This document shows, in pieces, positions 7,506 through 18,205 of a DNA stretch of 64,000 bases; the first letter of the stretch is position 1; each line of letters opens with the position of its first letter. Origin of the DNA: Erwinia tracheiphila. GTDB lineage: Bacteria; Pseudomonadota; Gammaproteobacteria; Enterobacterales; Enterobacteriaceae. The notes under the pieces are model-generated. The model was given only the letters and a program-made list of their open reading frames with translations, had not been told where the DNA came from and ran no database searches. The position numbers were made by a program, and so were the translations under genes. The stretch is from positions 248,001 to 312,000 of the forward strand of contig NZ_CP089932.1 in the NCBI RefSeq assembly GCF_021365465.1. The letters run 5' to 3'.

Positions 7506-9190
7506 TGGCCGCCTCCGCATTTATGTTAATCGCCAGCTATATGGCGATTCTGCTGATCCTTGCTAAACCACTGGGGAGCGGTCTGACCCGACTGATTGAT
7601 GATCGGCCGCTGCCGGGTGTAGCAGGTGTTGAGCGGCTTCTCTGGCGCATCAGCGGCGTGGAGAAGCAGCAAATGGACTGGCGGCGTTACCTGCTGGCGA
7701 TTCTGTTCTTTAACGCTGGTGGAATCGTACTGCTTATGGTGATGCTGATGGTTCAGGGCAGCCTTCCGCTGAATCCCCAGCACCTTCCCAGCCTTAGCTG
7801 GCACCTGGCGTTGAACACCGCAGTCAGCTTTGTCAGCAACACCGACTGGCAGTCCTATGCGGGCGAAAGTACCCTGAGCTATTTCAGCCAGATGGTGGGC
7901 CTGACGGTACAGAACTTTCTCTCTGCCGCGACCGGCATCGCCGTCGCCTTTGCCCTGATCCGTGGTTTTGCTAACTGGTCACTGGGTACCTTGGGGAACG
8001 CCTGGCGTGACATGACCCGCATCACACTCTACGTGCTGCTTCCGCTCTCGCTGCTGATTGCCCTGTTTTTCGTCAGTCAGGGTTCGCTGCAAAACTTTTC
8101 GGGCTATCTCGATATCAACACCCTGGAAGGGGCGAAACAGACGCTGCCAATGGGGCCGGTTGCCTCGCAGGAAGCAATTAAAATGCTGGGCACGAACGGT
8201 GGCGGATTCTTTAACGTTAACTCGGCGCATCCCTTTGAGAACCCGACTGCACTGAGCAACGTTGTGCAGATGCTGGCTATTTTCCTAATCCCAGCCGCAC
8301 TGTGCTTCGCCTTTGGTGACGTCGTCAAAGATCGCCGTCAGGGCCATGCTTTGCTGTGGGCGATGTCGCTGATGTTTATCGCAGCTGTCGCTGTGGTGAT
8401 GTGGGCCGAGTTGAAAGGTAATCCTCATTTCCTCGCGCTGGGCGCGGACAGTGCCAGCAACATGGAAGGAAAAGAAACACGCTTTGGCATCCTCAACTCC
8501 AGCCTGTTTGCGGTGATCACCACGGCCGCTTCATGCGGCGCGGTCAACGCCATGCATGATTCCTTTACCGCACTGGGTGGTATGATGCCGATGTGGTTAA
8601 TGCAGATTGGTGAGGTGGTATTTGGCGGAGTGGGAGCAGGTCTGTACGGCATGTTGCTGTTCGTACTGCTGGCGGTATTTATTGCCGGGCTGATGATTGG
8701 CCGCACACCGGAGTATCTTGGGAAAAAGATTGACGTGTGGGAAATGAAAATGACCGCGCTGGGCATTCTTGTTACGCCGACGCTGGTGCTGTTGGGTACC
8801 GCGCTGGCGATGATGACCGATGCCGGACGCAGCGGAATGGCCAATCCTGGCATTCATGGTTTCAGCGAGGTGCTTTACGCTGTTTCCTCGGCAGCTAACA
8901 ACAACGGTAGCGCCTTTGCTGGCCTGAGCGCGAATACGCCGTTCTGGAACCTGCTGCTGGCGTTCTGCATGTTGGTAGGCCGCTTTGGTATCATCATCCC
9001 GGTGATGGCGATTGCCGGCTCGCTGGCGGTGAAAAAAATTCAGCCAGTCAGCAGTGGCACCTTACCCACGCATGGCGTGCTGTTTATCGCGCTGCTTATT
9101 GGTACCGTGCTGCTGGTGGGTGCATTGACGTTTATTCCTGCTCTGGCCCTTGGGCCGGTGGCAGAACATCTGCAAATGTTCGGTCATTAA
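7505..9190 (+). CDS. kdpA: KdpA, potassium-binding channel subunit of Kdp ATPase
   Basis: The 561-residue protein is the K+-selective, channel-like subunit of the high-affinity KdpFABC P-type ATPase (E. coli 557 residues). It is a polytopic inner-membrane protein. Typical selectivity-filter segments are present: [51 protein letters not shown] and [14 protein letters not shown], one per pseudo-repeat. The start overlaps the kdpF stop, and kdpB follows after 18 bases. Overall match to E. coli KdpA is very high, with no disruption. It is expected to be made at low external K+ under KdpD/KdpE control. Confidence 0.97.
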   Translation: MAASAFMLIASYMAILLILAKPLGSGLTRLIDDRPLPGVAGVERLLWRISGVEKQQMDWRRYLLAILFFNAGGIVLLMVMLMVQGSLPLNPQHLPSLSWHLALNTAVSFVSNTDWQSYAGESTLSYFSQMVGLTVQNFLSAATGIAVAFALIRGFANWSLGTLGNAWRDMTRITLYVLLPLSLLIALFFVSQGSLQNFSGYLDINTLEGAKQTLPMGPVASQEAIKMLGTNGGGFFNVNSAHPFENPTALSNVVQMLAIFLIPAALCFAFGDVVKDRRQGHALLWAMSLMFIAAVAVVMWAELKGNPHFLALGADSASNMEGKETRFGILNSSLFAVITTAASCGAVNAMHDSFTALGGMMPMWLMQIGEVVFGGVGAGLYGMLLFVLLAVFIAGLMIGRTPEYLGKKIDVWEMKMTALGILVTPTLVLLGTALAMMTDAGRSGMANPGIHGFSEVLYAVSSAANNNGSAFAGLSANTPFWNLLLAFCMLVGRFGIIIPVMAIAGSLAVKKIQPVSSGTLPTHGVLFIALLIGTVLLVGALTFIPALALGPVAEHLQMFGH

Positions 9191-9208
9191 TCGCCGGAGA
9201 AAAGAATC

Positions 9209-11257
<2,049 letters not shown>

Positions 11258-11267
11258 GGAAAACATC

Positions 11268-11855
11268 ATGAGTCAGTTACGCCCCGCAGCGATCCTGCTG
11301 CTGTTGCTCTCCGTCATTACCGGTCTGATTTATCCTTTAGTGACCACCGCGCTGGCGCAATGGTGGTTCCCGGCGCAGGCGAATGGTTCGCTGCTCAAGA
11401 TTGACGGCAAGCCGCGAGCTTCCGCGCTGATTGGTCAGAATTTTAGCCGTGCTGATTATTTTCAGGGAAGACCCTCTGCTACCAGTGACGCCCCCTATAA
11501 ACCGCTGGCCTCTTCAGGCAGCAACCTTGGCGGTACCAACCCCGCGCTGGATCAGGCGGTAAGTGCACGGGTAGCCGCATTGCGTCAGGCCAACCCGCAG
11601 GCAGCGCGCGTCGTACCGGTGGACCTGGTCACTGCGTCCGGCAGCGGTCTCGATCCGCAGATTTCACCTGAGGCCGCCTTGTGGCAGGCTCCGCGCGTAG
11701 CCGATGCGCGTAAGCTGCCGATAGCTGATGTCGAACGGCTTATTGATGAAAACACCGTAACGCCAGTACCCGATTTTATCGGTGAACAGACGGTTAACGT
11801 CGTTAAGCTCAATATGGCGCTGGATGCGTTACGTAAGACTAATGCAATGCCCTAA
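11268..11855 (+). CDS. kdpC: KdpC, accessory subunit of Kdp ATPase
   Basis: This 195-residue protein has one N-terminal transmembrane helix ([20 protein letters not shown]) and a periplasmic domain. Family hallmarks are [42 protein letters not shown], and the [14 protein letters not shown] signature. KdpC stabilises the complex and increases potassium and ATP affinity. It begins 10 bases after kdpB. In E. coli kdpD follows immediately, but here 347 bases with a large hairpin intervene. Confidence 0.96.
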   Translation: MSQLRPAAILLLLLSVITGLIYPLVTTALAQWWFPAQANGSLLKIDGKPRASALIGQNFSRADYFQGRPSATSDAPYKPLASSGSNLGGTNPALDQAVSARVAALRQANPQAARVVPVDLVTASGSGLDPQISPEAALWQAPRVADARKLPIADVERLIDENTVTPVPDFIGEQTVNVVKLNMALDALRKTNAMP

Positions 11856-12202
11856 GGAGCGGGAACGGCGCAAAGCCTGACAGGGCGCTTGCCGCATCGT
11901 CTTGGCTGAGGCCATATCACAGCGGCGATACGGTCAGAATGGCGATTAACATTATAAAGCCTGCTATGGCGTTTGCCGCCAGCGTCTGGCTGAGGCGGCG
12001 TTGCGGGTGGAACGGCGGTTAATGGCGTAAAGTCCTCTGGCACCGTGAAGGCTCAGGCAATACGACCAAAGTCAGTACGGGTGGACAATGTTCCACCCGT
12101 ACTGCATTAATATTGCCCTGAGATGTGCCTGACGTTTTTTGTCTGGCATCCTGTGAATCGCTGGGTGCTCCGTCTCCCCACTGTAAGGATTACCGTTTAC
12201 TT
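11856..12202. other. Unusually long kdpC-kdpD spacer
   Basis: No gene is recognised. The spacer contains an imperfect direct repeat (TTGCCGC..CGTCT.GGCTGAGG near 11889 and 11971) and a nested inverted repeat at 12052-12122. kdpFABC and kdpD are tightly packed in E. coli, so this sequence is an addition or was left by a rearrangement. Confidence 0.6.
12052..12122. repeat. Nested inverted repeat / large hairpin between kdpC and kdpD
   Basis: An inner perfect 13-bp stem (CAGTACGGGTGGA at 12073-12085 with TCCACCCGTACTG at 12092-12104, 6-base loop) is enclosed by an outer 11-bp stem with one bulge (CTCAGGCAATA with TATTG-C-CCTGAG). No strong T tract follows, so it may be an mRNA-stabilising or attenuating structure, or a small palindromic mobile repeat. 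Confidence 0.75.
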
Positions 12203-14875
12203 ATGAATGATGAACTCCAGCGTCCTGACCCGGATGCCCTGCTGCAACAGGCTGACGAAAGCGGGCGGGGCAAGCTAAAAATCTATTTTGGTGCCTGTGC
12301 CGGAGTGGGTAAAACCTGGGCAATGTTGCAGGAAGCCCGGCGTCTGCGCGCCCAGGGGCTTGAGGTGTTGGTCGGCGTGGTGGAAACGCACGGGCGTGAG
12401 GAAACGGCGGCGCTGCTGGAAGGGCTGACCGTTCTGCCGCGACGCGCGACAGGGCAGCATTGTCACCCTGAATTCGATCTGGACGCGGCCCTTGCCCGCA
12501 ATCCGGCGGTGATCCTGATGGATGAACTGGCGCACAGCAATGCGCCAGGCTCGCGGCATCCTAAACGCTGGCAGGATATTCAGGAACTGCTGGATGCGGG
12601 CATTAATGTGATGACCACCGTTAACGTCCAGCATCTGGAAAGCCTGAACGACGTGGTAGGGGGCGTCACCGGCATTCGCGTGCGGGAAACGGTACCCGAT
12701 CCTTTCTTTGACGCTGCCGATGAGGTCGTGCTGGTGGATTTGCCCGCTGACGATCTGCGCCAGCGCCTGAAAGAAGGCAAGGTGTACATTGGCGACCGGG
12801 CCGAACGCGCCATCGAAAATTTCTTCCGTAAAGGCAATCTGTTCGCCCTGCGTGAGCTGGCGCTGCGGCGCACCGCCGATCGCGTTGATGACCAGATGCG
12901 TGCCTGGCGCGACAGTCAGGGGCGTGAAAAGGTCTGGCATACGCGGGATGCGATTTTATTGTGTATTGGCGACAACCGCGGCAGTGAAAAGCTGGTGCGA
13001 ACCGCCGCTCGCCTTGCGGCGCGTCTCGATAGCGTGTGGCACGCGGTGTATGTCGAAACCCCCAGACTGCACCGGCTCTCGGAAGCACGGCGGCGCGGCA
13101 TTTTGCGCACGTTGCAAATGGCGCAGGATCTTGGTGCAGAAACCGCCACCCTTTCCGACCCCCACGAGGCCGATGCGGTGCTGCGTTATGCGCGTGAGCA
13201 CAATCTGGGCAAAATTATCATTGGCCGCCGTCCGGTGCGCCGCTGGAAACATGATGGCTTCGCGCGGCGTCTGGGGCAACTGGGCCCGGATCTCGACCTG
13301 GTGATTGTCGCGTTGGATGAACCGCTTCCCGCATCCGCCAGTACCGCGTCAGTGAGCCGATTGCCGGGGGAAAAATGGCGTCCACAGCTTAAAGGCGGTG
13401 CGGCAGCCCTGCTGCTTTGCGCGCTGGTCACGCTGGCGGGGCGCTGGCTGTTGCCCGGTGTGGATTCGGTCAACCTGGTGATGGTCTATCTGTTGGCGGT
13501 GGTGGTGGTGGCGCTGTGCTATGGCCGCTGGCCATCGGTGGTGGCCACGGTGCTGAATATCGTGGCGTTTGATCTGTTTTTCGTTACGCCTACCGGCACC
13601 ATTGCCGTGTCGGATGTGCAGTATCTGGTCACCTTCGGCGTGATGCTGGCCGTGGGCGTTATTGTCGGTAATCTTACCGCTGGTGTACGTTACCAGGCGA
13701 GGGTAGCGCGCTATCGTGAGCAGCGCGTGCGACATTTGTACGAAATGGCAAAAACCCTTAGCCGGGCGTTGAGCCAGCAGGATATTGCCCAGACGCTGCC
13801 ACGCAGTCTTGATGCCACCCTGCAGGCGAGAAGTGAATTGTTGTTGACGGACAGCGAGGGTGAGCTGATCACCGTGGGAGAATCTCGCCTTAGTGCAGTG
13901 CCCGACCGGGCAATTGCCCGCTGGAGCTTCGATAAAGGCCAGCCTGCCGGAGCCGGAACTGACACCCTGCCCGGTGTGCCCTGGCAGATTCTGCCGCTGA
14001 AAGCGGGGAGTGAAACGCTGGGGCTGCTGGTGCTGGAGCCATTAAATCTGCGTCAGCTGATGATCCCGGAACAGCAGCGGTTGGTGGAAACCTTCACCGT
14101 GCTGATTGCCAATGCGCTGGAGCGCATTGGCCTGAGCCAGCGTGAGGCGGTGTCCCGGCTTGCTGCCGAGCGCGAGCAGCTGCGCAATGCGTTACTTTCC
14201 GCACTTTCCCATGATTTGCGTACGCCGCTCACCGTGCTGTTTGGTCAGGCGGAGATTCTGACGCTGGATTTAGCCAGCGAGGGTTCAGTACATGCGCCTC
14301 AGGCCAGTGCAATGCGTGAACAAACGCTTAATACCGTCCGGCTGGTCAATAATTTGCTCGATATGGCGCGATTACAGTCCGGGGGCTTTAGCCTGCGGGC
14401 GGAGTGGATGGCGCTGGATGAGTTGGTTGGCAGCACGCTGAAAATGATGGCTCCGTCGCTAAAGGCGCGCAGTGTTGTAATGGATCTTCCGGCTGAAATG
14501 CTGCTGATCCACGTTGATGGGCCGTTGATGGAGCGGGTGCTGACCAATCTGGTGGAAAATGCCCTGAAATATGCCGGACCCCAGGCGACTATCGGCATTA
14601 GCGCCCGTGTGGTATCCCGCCAGTGGCTGACGATCGCTGTGTGGGACGATGGACCGGGTATTGCCGACGGTCAGACAGAGCAAATTTTTGAGAAGTTCTC
14701 CCGTGGCAGTAAAGAATCTGCCGTACCGGGCGTGGGGCTGGGGCTGGCTATTTGTCAGGCGATTATCGATATCCACGAGGGTAGAATTCATGCTGAAAAT
14801 CGGCCTGAAGGCGGTGCACGTTTTGTCATCACGCTGCCGATGAAAGAGGCTCCGCAGCTTGCAGAATATCAGTAG
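12203..14875 (+). CDS. kdpD: KdpD, potassium-responsive sensor histidine kinase
   Basis: The start at 12203 gives 890 residues (E. coli 894) and the matching N-terminus MNDELQRPDPDALLQQ; the frame is open further upstream but without conserved sequence. The N-terminal KdpD domain has Walker A (GACAGVGKT) and MDELAHSNAPGSRHPKR, followed by a universal-stress-protein-like domain, four membrane helices around residues 395-500, a GAF-like region, the HisKA box with His670 in SHDLRTPL, and the ATPase motifs NLVENALKYA, DDGPGI and GVGLGLAI. KdpD normally phosphorylates KdpE to switch on kdpFABC. No kdpE follows, so here it is an orphan kinase at this locus. Confidence 0.95.
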   Translation: MNDELQRPDPDALLQQADESGRGKLKIYFGACAGVGKTWAMLQEARRLRAQGLEVLVGVVETHGREETAALLEGLTVLPRRATGQHCHPEFDLDAALARNPAVILMDELAHSNAPGSRHPKRWQDIQELLDAGINVMTTVNVQHLESLNDVVGGVTGIRVRETVPDPFFDAADEVVLVDLPADDLRQRLKEGKVYIGDRAERAIENFFRKGNLFALRELALRRTADRVDDQMRAWRDSQGREKVWHTRDAILLCIGDNRGSEKLVRTAARLAARLDSVWHAVYVETPRLHRLSEARRRGILRTLQMAQDLGAETATLSDPHEADAVLRYAREHNLGKIIIGRRPVRRWKHDGFARRLGQLGPDLDLVIVALDEPLPASASTASVSRLPGEKWRPQLKGGAAALLLCALVTLAGRWLLPGVDSVNLVMVYLLAVVVVALCYGRWPSVVATVLNIVAFDLFFVTPTGTIAVSDVQYLVTFGVMLAVGVIVGNLTAGVRYQARVARYREQRVRHLYEMAKTLSRALSQQDIAQTLPRSLDATLQARSELLLTDSEGELITVGESRLSAVPDRAIARWSFDKGQPAGAGTDTLPGVPWQILPLKAGSETLGLLVLEPLNLRQLMIPEQQRLVETFTVLIANALERIGLSQREAVSRLAAEREQLRNALLSALSHDLRTPLTVLFGQAEILTLDLASEGSVHAPQASAMREQTLNTVRLVNNLLDMARLQSGGFSLRAEWMALDELVGSTLKMMAPSLKARSVVMDLPAEMLLIHVDGPLMERVLTNLVENALKYAGPQATIGISARVVSRQWLTIAVWDDGPGIADGQTEQIFEKFSRGSKESAVPGVGLGLAICQAIIDIHEGRIHAENRPEGGARFVITLPMKEAPQLAEYQ

Positions 14876-14937
14876 TGCCGGGCTGGTTCGTTCGGGTACG
14901 GCGAAAGATTACGGGCAAAAGAAGCCCCGACGAGGTC

Positions 14938-14966
14938 TGCGTCGCCACTGGCCGTAAGGCGACGCA
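14938..14966. terminator. Perfect 9-bp hairpin downstream of kdpD
   Basis: TGCGTCGCC (14938-14946) pairs perfectly with GGCGACGCA (14958-14966) across an 11-base loop; ATTTTG follows on the plus strand. It could terminate kdpD transcription, though the T tract is short. The right arm is part of the duplicated kdpD tail. Confidence 0.45.
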
Positions 14967-15005
14967 CATTTTGCCATCATGCTGCTGATGAAGGAGGTGA
15001 CGTGA
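14958..15005 (+). pseudogene. Degenerate second copy of the kdpD 3' end
   Basis: The frame GDAHFAIMLLMKEVT-stop aligns with the true kdpD end GGARFVITLPMKEA, and the DNA matches over about 35 bases (GCACATTTTGCCATCATGCT against GCACGTTTTGTCATCACGCT and onward). It looks like a leftover from a second kdpD tail, perhaps where kdpE was lost by recombination. Confidence 0.6.
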
Positions 15006-15035
15006 ACCCTTCTGGTTACGCCGGGAGACCGCGTG

Positions 15036-15075
15036 CCAAAAAAGCCGCAGCGCGGCATGCGCTCCGGGCGGCTTT
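15036..15075 (-). terminator. Intrinsic terminator, minus strand
   Basis: On the minus strand AAAGCCGC (15075-15068) pairs with GCGGCTTT (15048-15041) and is followed by more T residues. It would end transcripts coming from the sugar transporter operon to the right. Confidence 0.65.
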
Positions 15076-15256
15076 CCTCAGTAATGTCTGCCAGGCTGAA
15101 CCACTGCCAGCCTTCTGCGTGTTCGAAGTGAAAAGGGGCATTGGGGCTGGCGACGTTCAGGCCGGAGATAAGAGTGGCTCAGTAAGCTCCAGGACCTGCC
15201 AGTTCATCGCCGTCGCTGCCGACACCGTGCAGTAAAATAACCCGATTTTTGTCCAT
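15061..15256 (-). pseudogene. 5' fragment of a YpfH-like carboxylesterase
   Basis: From ATG 15256 the frame reads MDKNRVILLHGVGSDGDELAG, a TGA stop at 15181-15179, then SGLNVASPNAPFHFEHAEGW and QWFSLADITEE. The LLHGxGSDG oxyanion-hole motif and the (P)NAPF...GWQWFSL segment are typical of the phospholipase/carboxylesterase alpha/beta hydrolases (YpfH type, about 230 residues). Only the first quarter remains and it carries a nonsense codon. The catalytic Ser, Asp and His region is missing. It probably marks the edge of a deletion that also removed kdpE. Confidence 0.65.
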
Positions 15257-15306
15257 CTCCGGCCTTATAGCAGGTAATAACGTCAGCTTTTTTAACGTAC
15301 TGGTTA

Positions 15307-16431
15307 TTATCTGGTTTCATCCACAGACGCCGTTTCCTGTTCAGACTGCGTGGCCAGACGCTGACCGCTTTGTGTGTCAAAAAGATGCAGCCTGACGTTG
15401 CTGATTCCAAGCGCTATGCACTCCCCTGGCACCACTGATACCCGACCCACAAACTGAACATGCAGCGTAAATCCCTGCCAGTTGACATGCAGCAGGCTGG
15501 ATTCGCCGGTCACTTCCACCAGTGCCACCTGTGCTTCTGGCAGGTTTGCGGTCGAGGCGAGCACAAAATCCTGCGCACGAATGCCCAGCGTTACCGCACG
15601 CTGTCCCTGCTGTGCGGCGGCCTGCTGCCAGTGAGCCGGCAGCGCAAACCACAGGCCGTTACAGTTGACGCCAGACTGACCCTCACGTGTTTCCAGTTGT
15701 CCTGGCAGCAGGTTCATTGGCGGTGAACCAATAAAACGTGCAACAAAGGTGTCAGCCGGATAGTCATAAATTTCCAGCGGCTTGCCCTGCTGCACGATGA
15801 CGCCCTCACGCATCACAACAATCTGGTCAGCCAGCGTCATTGCCTCAACCTGATCGTGGGTGACATAGACCATCGTAGTTTTAAAGCGCTGGTGAAGTGC
15901 TTTAATCTCAGCCCGTAGTTCCATACGTAGCTGGGCATCAAGGTTGGATAAGGGTTCGTCGAACAGAAATACCTGTGGATTACGCACCATAGCGCGTCCC
16001 ATTGCCACGCGCTGGCGCTGACCGCCAGAGAGGGCGCGGGGATAGCGATTTAGCAGTTTGTCGATACCGAGAATCCCGGCCACGCGGGCAATCTTGCTTT
16101 GCTGCTCCTCGCGTTTAACGCGCTTCACTTTCATGTGGAAGCCCAGGTTTTCCGCCACCGTCAGATGGGGATAGAGCGCATAGCTTTGAAACACCATCGC
16201 AATGTCCCGTTCCGCCGGGTCGAGGTCGCTAATCTGTTGGTTGTCCAACAGTATTTTTCCAGCTGAAACGGTATCCAGCCCGGCCAGCAGGCGCAGCAAC
16301 GTCGATTTTCCACAACCCGAAGGGCCAACCAGCACGGTAAAACTGCCATCGGGGATGGTCAGGTCCAGCGGGCTGATTACCGTTTGTTTGGCATAACGTT
16401 TTGTTACACCAACCAATTCAACACGAGCCAT
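15307..16431 (-). CDS. ABC transporter ATPase, CUT1 sugar family (MalK/UgpC type)
   Basis: The 374-residue protein energises the sugar importer encoded just upstream. It has Walker A (GPSGCGKST, about residues 37-45), the Q-loop (MVFQSYALYPHL), signature LSGGQRQR, Walker B (VFLFDEPLSNLD), the H-loop THDQVEAM, and a C-terminal TOBE/regulatory domain typical of the MalK subfamily. It is the last gene of the minus-strand operon, 27 bases after the permease, and is followed by a terminator-like hairpin. Because MalK-type ATPases can be shared between CUT1 systems, substrate cannot be told from this subunit. Confidence 0.93.
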   Translation of the reverse strand: MARVELVGVTKRYAKQTVISPLDLTIPDGSFTVLVGPSGCGKSTLLRLLAGLDTVSAGKILLDNQQISDLDPAERDIAMVFQSYALYPHLTVAENLGFHMKVKRVKREEQQSKIARVAGILGIDKLLNRYPRALSGGQRQRVAMGRAMVRNPQVFLFDEPLSNLDAQLRMELRAEIKALHQRFKTTMVYVTHDQVEAMTLADQIVVMREGVIVQQGKPLEIYDYPADTFVARFIGSPPMNLLPGQLETREGQSGVNCNGLWFALPAHWQQAAAQQGQRAVTLGIRAQDFVLASTANLPEAQVALVEVTGESSLLHVNWQGFTLHVQFVGRVSVVPGECIALGISNVRLHLFDTQSGQRLATQSEQETASVDETR

Positions 16432-16458
16432 AAAGCTATCCTCTTACTTTTGAGCCTG

Positions 16459-17298
16459 TTAACCTTTACTGCCGCCGCCAGACAGGCCGCTGACCAGGCT
16501 TTTTTGCAGCCAGATGACAATAAATAACGGTGGCACCGAAGCCAGAATACCGACGGCGGCAATCAGCCCGTCATCGGTGGCTCGCCCCGCAGTGAAACCG
16601 GCGATGGTGATCGGCAAGGTTTGTGCGCTGATATTGCTGGTAAACAGCAGCGCATAGAAGAATTCATCCCACGCCAGCAGCCAGCCAAACAGTGCCGAGG
16701 CTCCCAGCATGGGTTTTGCCAGCGGCAGGGTAATGCACAGCAGCACCTGCCAGAATCGCAGCCCGTCCAGCCTGGCGGCCTGTTCAATATCTCGCGGTAA
16801 AGTATCGAACTGATTTTTCAGCATCCAGGTGAGAAAAGGCAGGATCAGCGAGCAGTACACCAGCACCAGTCCGGCATGCGTATTGAGCAGGTTGAGCTGT
16901 TGCAGAATAAAATAGAGCGGCAAAACGAACGCCACTGGCGGCACCATATAAATTGCCAGGTTGCCAAACAGCCAGCCGTCCCGCCCCGGATAGCGGGAAA
17001 AGCTGAAGGCGGCCGGAACGGCCAGCAACAGCGAAATCACGGTGGCGCCGCAGGCGACCAGCATGCTGTTGCCAAGTGCGTGCAGGAAAAGCGCGCCGGG
17101 ATGATCGGGCCGTAACGAGATTAGCCGCGCATAGCGGCTGAAATCCCACTGACGCGGTAGCCATTCCAGCGGCACGCGGGTCAGATCGGTGTTGGAACTG
17201 ACGCTCATCAGAAACAGCCACAGTATCGGACCGAGAATGCTGGCGGCAACCACCAGCGCGGCTAAATAACGCAGCAACATTCGCAATTTACGTTTCAT
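16459..17298 (-). CDS. Sugar ABC transporter permease, MalG type
   Basis: This 279-residue inner-membrane protein has about six transmembrane helices, starting with LLRYLAALVVAASILGPILW. The cytoplasmic coupling loop (EAA motif) is visible as EQAARLDGLRFWQVLLCITL. It pairs with the MalF-type permease whose 3' end overlaps its start by 11 bases. It is part of a CUT1 oligosaccharide/monosaccharide importer. No disruption is seen. Confidence 0.92.
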   Translation of the reverse strand: MKRKLRMLLRYLAALVVAASILGPILWLFLMSVSSNTDLTRVPLEWLPRQWDFSRYARLISLRPDHPGALFLHALGNSMLVACGATVISLLLAVPAAFSFSRYPGRDGWLFGNLAIYMVPPVAFVLPLYFILQQLNLLNTHAGLVLVYCSLILPFLTWMLKNQFDTLPRDIEQAARLDGLRFWQVLLCITLPLAKPMLGASALFGWLLAWDEFFYALLFTSNISAQTLPITIAGFTAGRATDDGLIAAVGILASVPPLFIVIWLQKSLVSGLSGGGSKG

Positions 17299-18196
17299 AA
17301 GCGCTACTCCGGCGGCGCTGGCGCCAGACCATGGTCATGTAAACAGCTATCAGCACACTGCACATCAATGTCATCAGGATAGCGTAAGCCGCACCGCTGC
17401 CAGCGCGCAGGTAGCTGAATGATTCCTGATAGACGTAAAAACTGAGGGTTTTGGTGCTGTCTACCGGGCCGCCGCGCGTCATAACGTAGATAACATCGAA
17501 GACTTTAAAAGCGTCGATGGTACGCAGCACCAGCGCCACGCTCAACGGGCCCACGATGGCAGGAAAGATGATGGCACGAAAACGGTGAAGGGCGGAGGCC
17601 CCATCAAGCCTGGCCGCCTCAAACAGATCGTCTGGAATGGATTGCAGGGCGGCCAGCACCAGTAAGGTCACCAGCGGGTAATTTTTCCAGACGTCTGCCA
17701 CCATGACTGCATTGAGCGCCGAATCCGGCGAGCCAAGCCAGCTGCGGTAGTTGCCGATGATCCCGAGCTGGGTCAGCAGCGCATTGATGCTGCCGTAATC
17801 AGGGTTGAAATTCAGTCGCCACATCATTGCGTTCACAATCGTTGGCAGCGCCCACGGCAGGATAACCAGCACCCTTAGCACGCTGCGACCATAAAATTTC
17901 TGATTAAGCAGCAGCGCTACCAGCACGCCAATAATGCCTTCCAGCGCCACGGATGTGACAGTGAAATAGAGTGTGCGCAGCAGGGAGGAAAGAAAGTCCG
18001 GGTCGGTCAGCGCATAGAGGTAATTTTCCACGCCGATGTAATTGATTGTGCCGCCATTACTGATTAAGGCTGCATCGGTGAAACTAAGCCAGATGGTGCG
18101 CAGCAGGGGCCAGGTGGTAAGCAGGCCCATCATTAACAGCATGGGTGCCAGAAGCACCCATGCCTGACGCCGCTCACGTTGTTGCAAACTGAGCAT
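17288..18196 (-). CDS. Sugar ABC transporter permease, MalF type
   Basis: The 302-residue protein has an N-terminal helix (AWVLLAPMLLMMGLLTTWPL) and five more membrane helices. The EAA loop is EAARLDGASALHRFRAIIFP, the docking site for the ATPase. It lies 9 bases downstream of the substrate-binding protein gene and overlaps the second permease. The two permeases form the heterodimeric channel of the importer. Confidence 0.92.
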   Translation of the reverse strand: MLSLQQRERRQAWVLLAPMLLMMGLLTTWPLLRTIWLSFTDAALISNGGTINYIGVENYLYALTDPDFLSSLLRTLYFTVTSVALEGIIGVLVALLLNQKFYGRSVLRVLVILPWALPTIVNAMMWRLNFNPDYGSINALLTQLGIIGNYRSWLGSPDSALNAVMVADVWKNYPLVTLLVLAALQSIPDDLFEAARLDGASALHRFRAIIFPAIVGPLSVALVLRTIDAFKVFDVIYVMTRGGPVDSTKTLSFYVYQESFSYLRAGSGAAYAILMTLMCSVLIAVYMTMVWRQRRRSSAYET

Positions 18197-18205
18197 GACG
18201 ACCTC

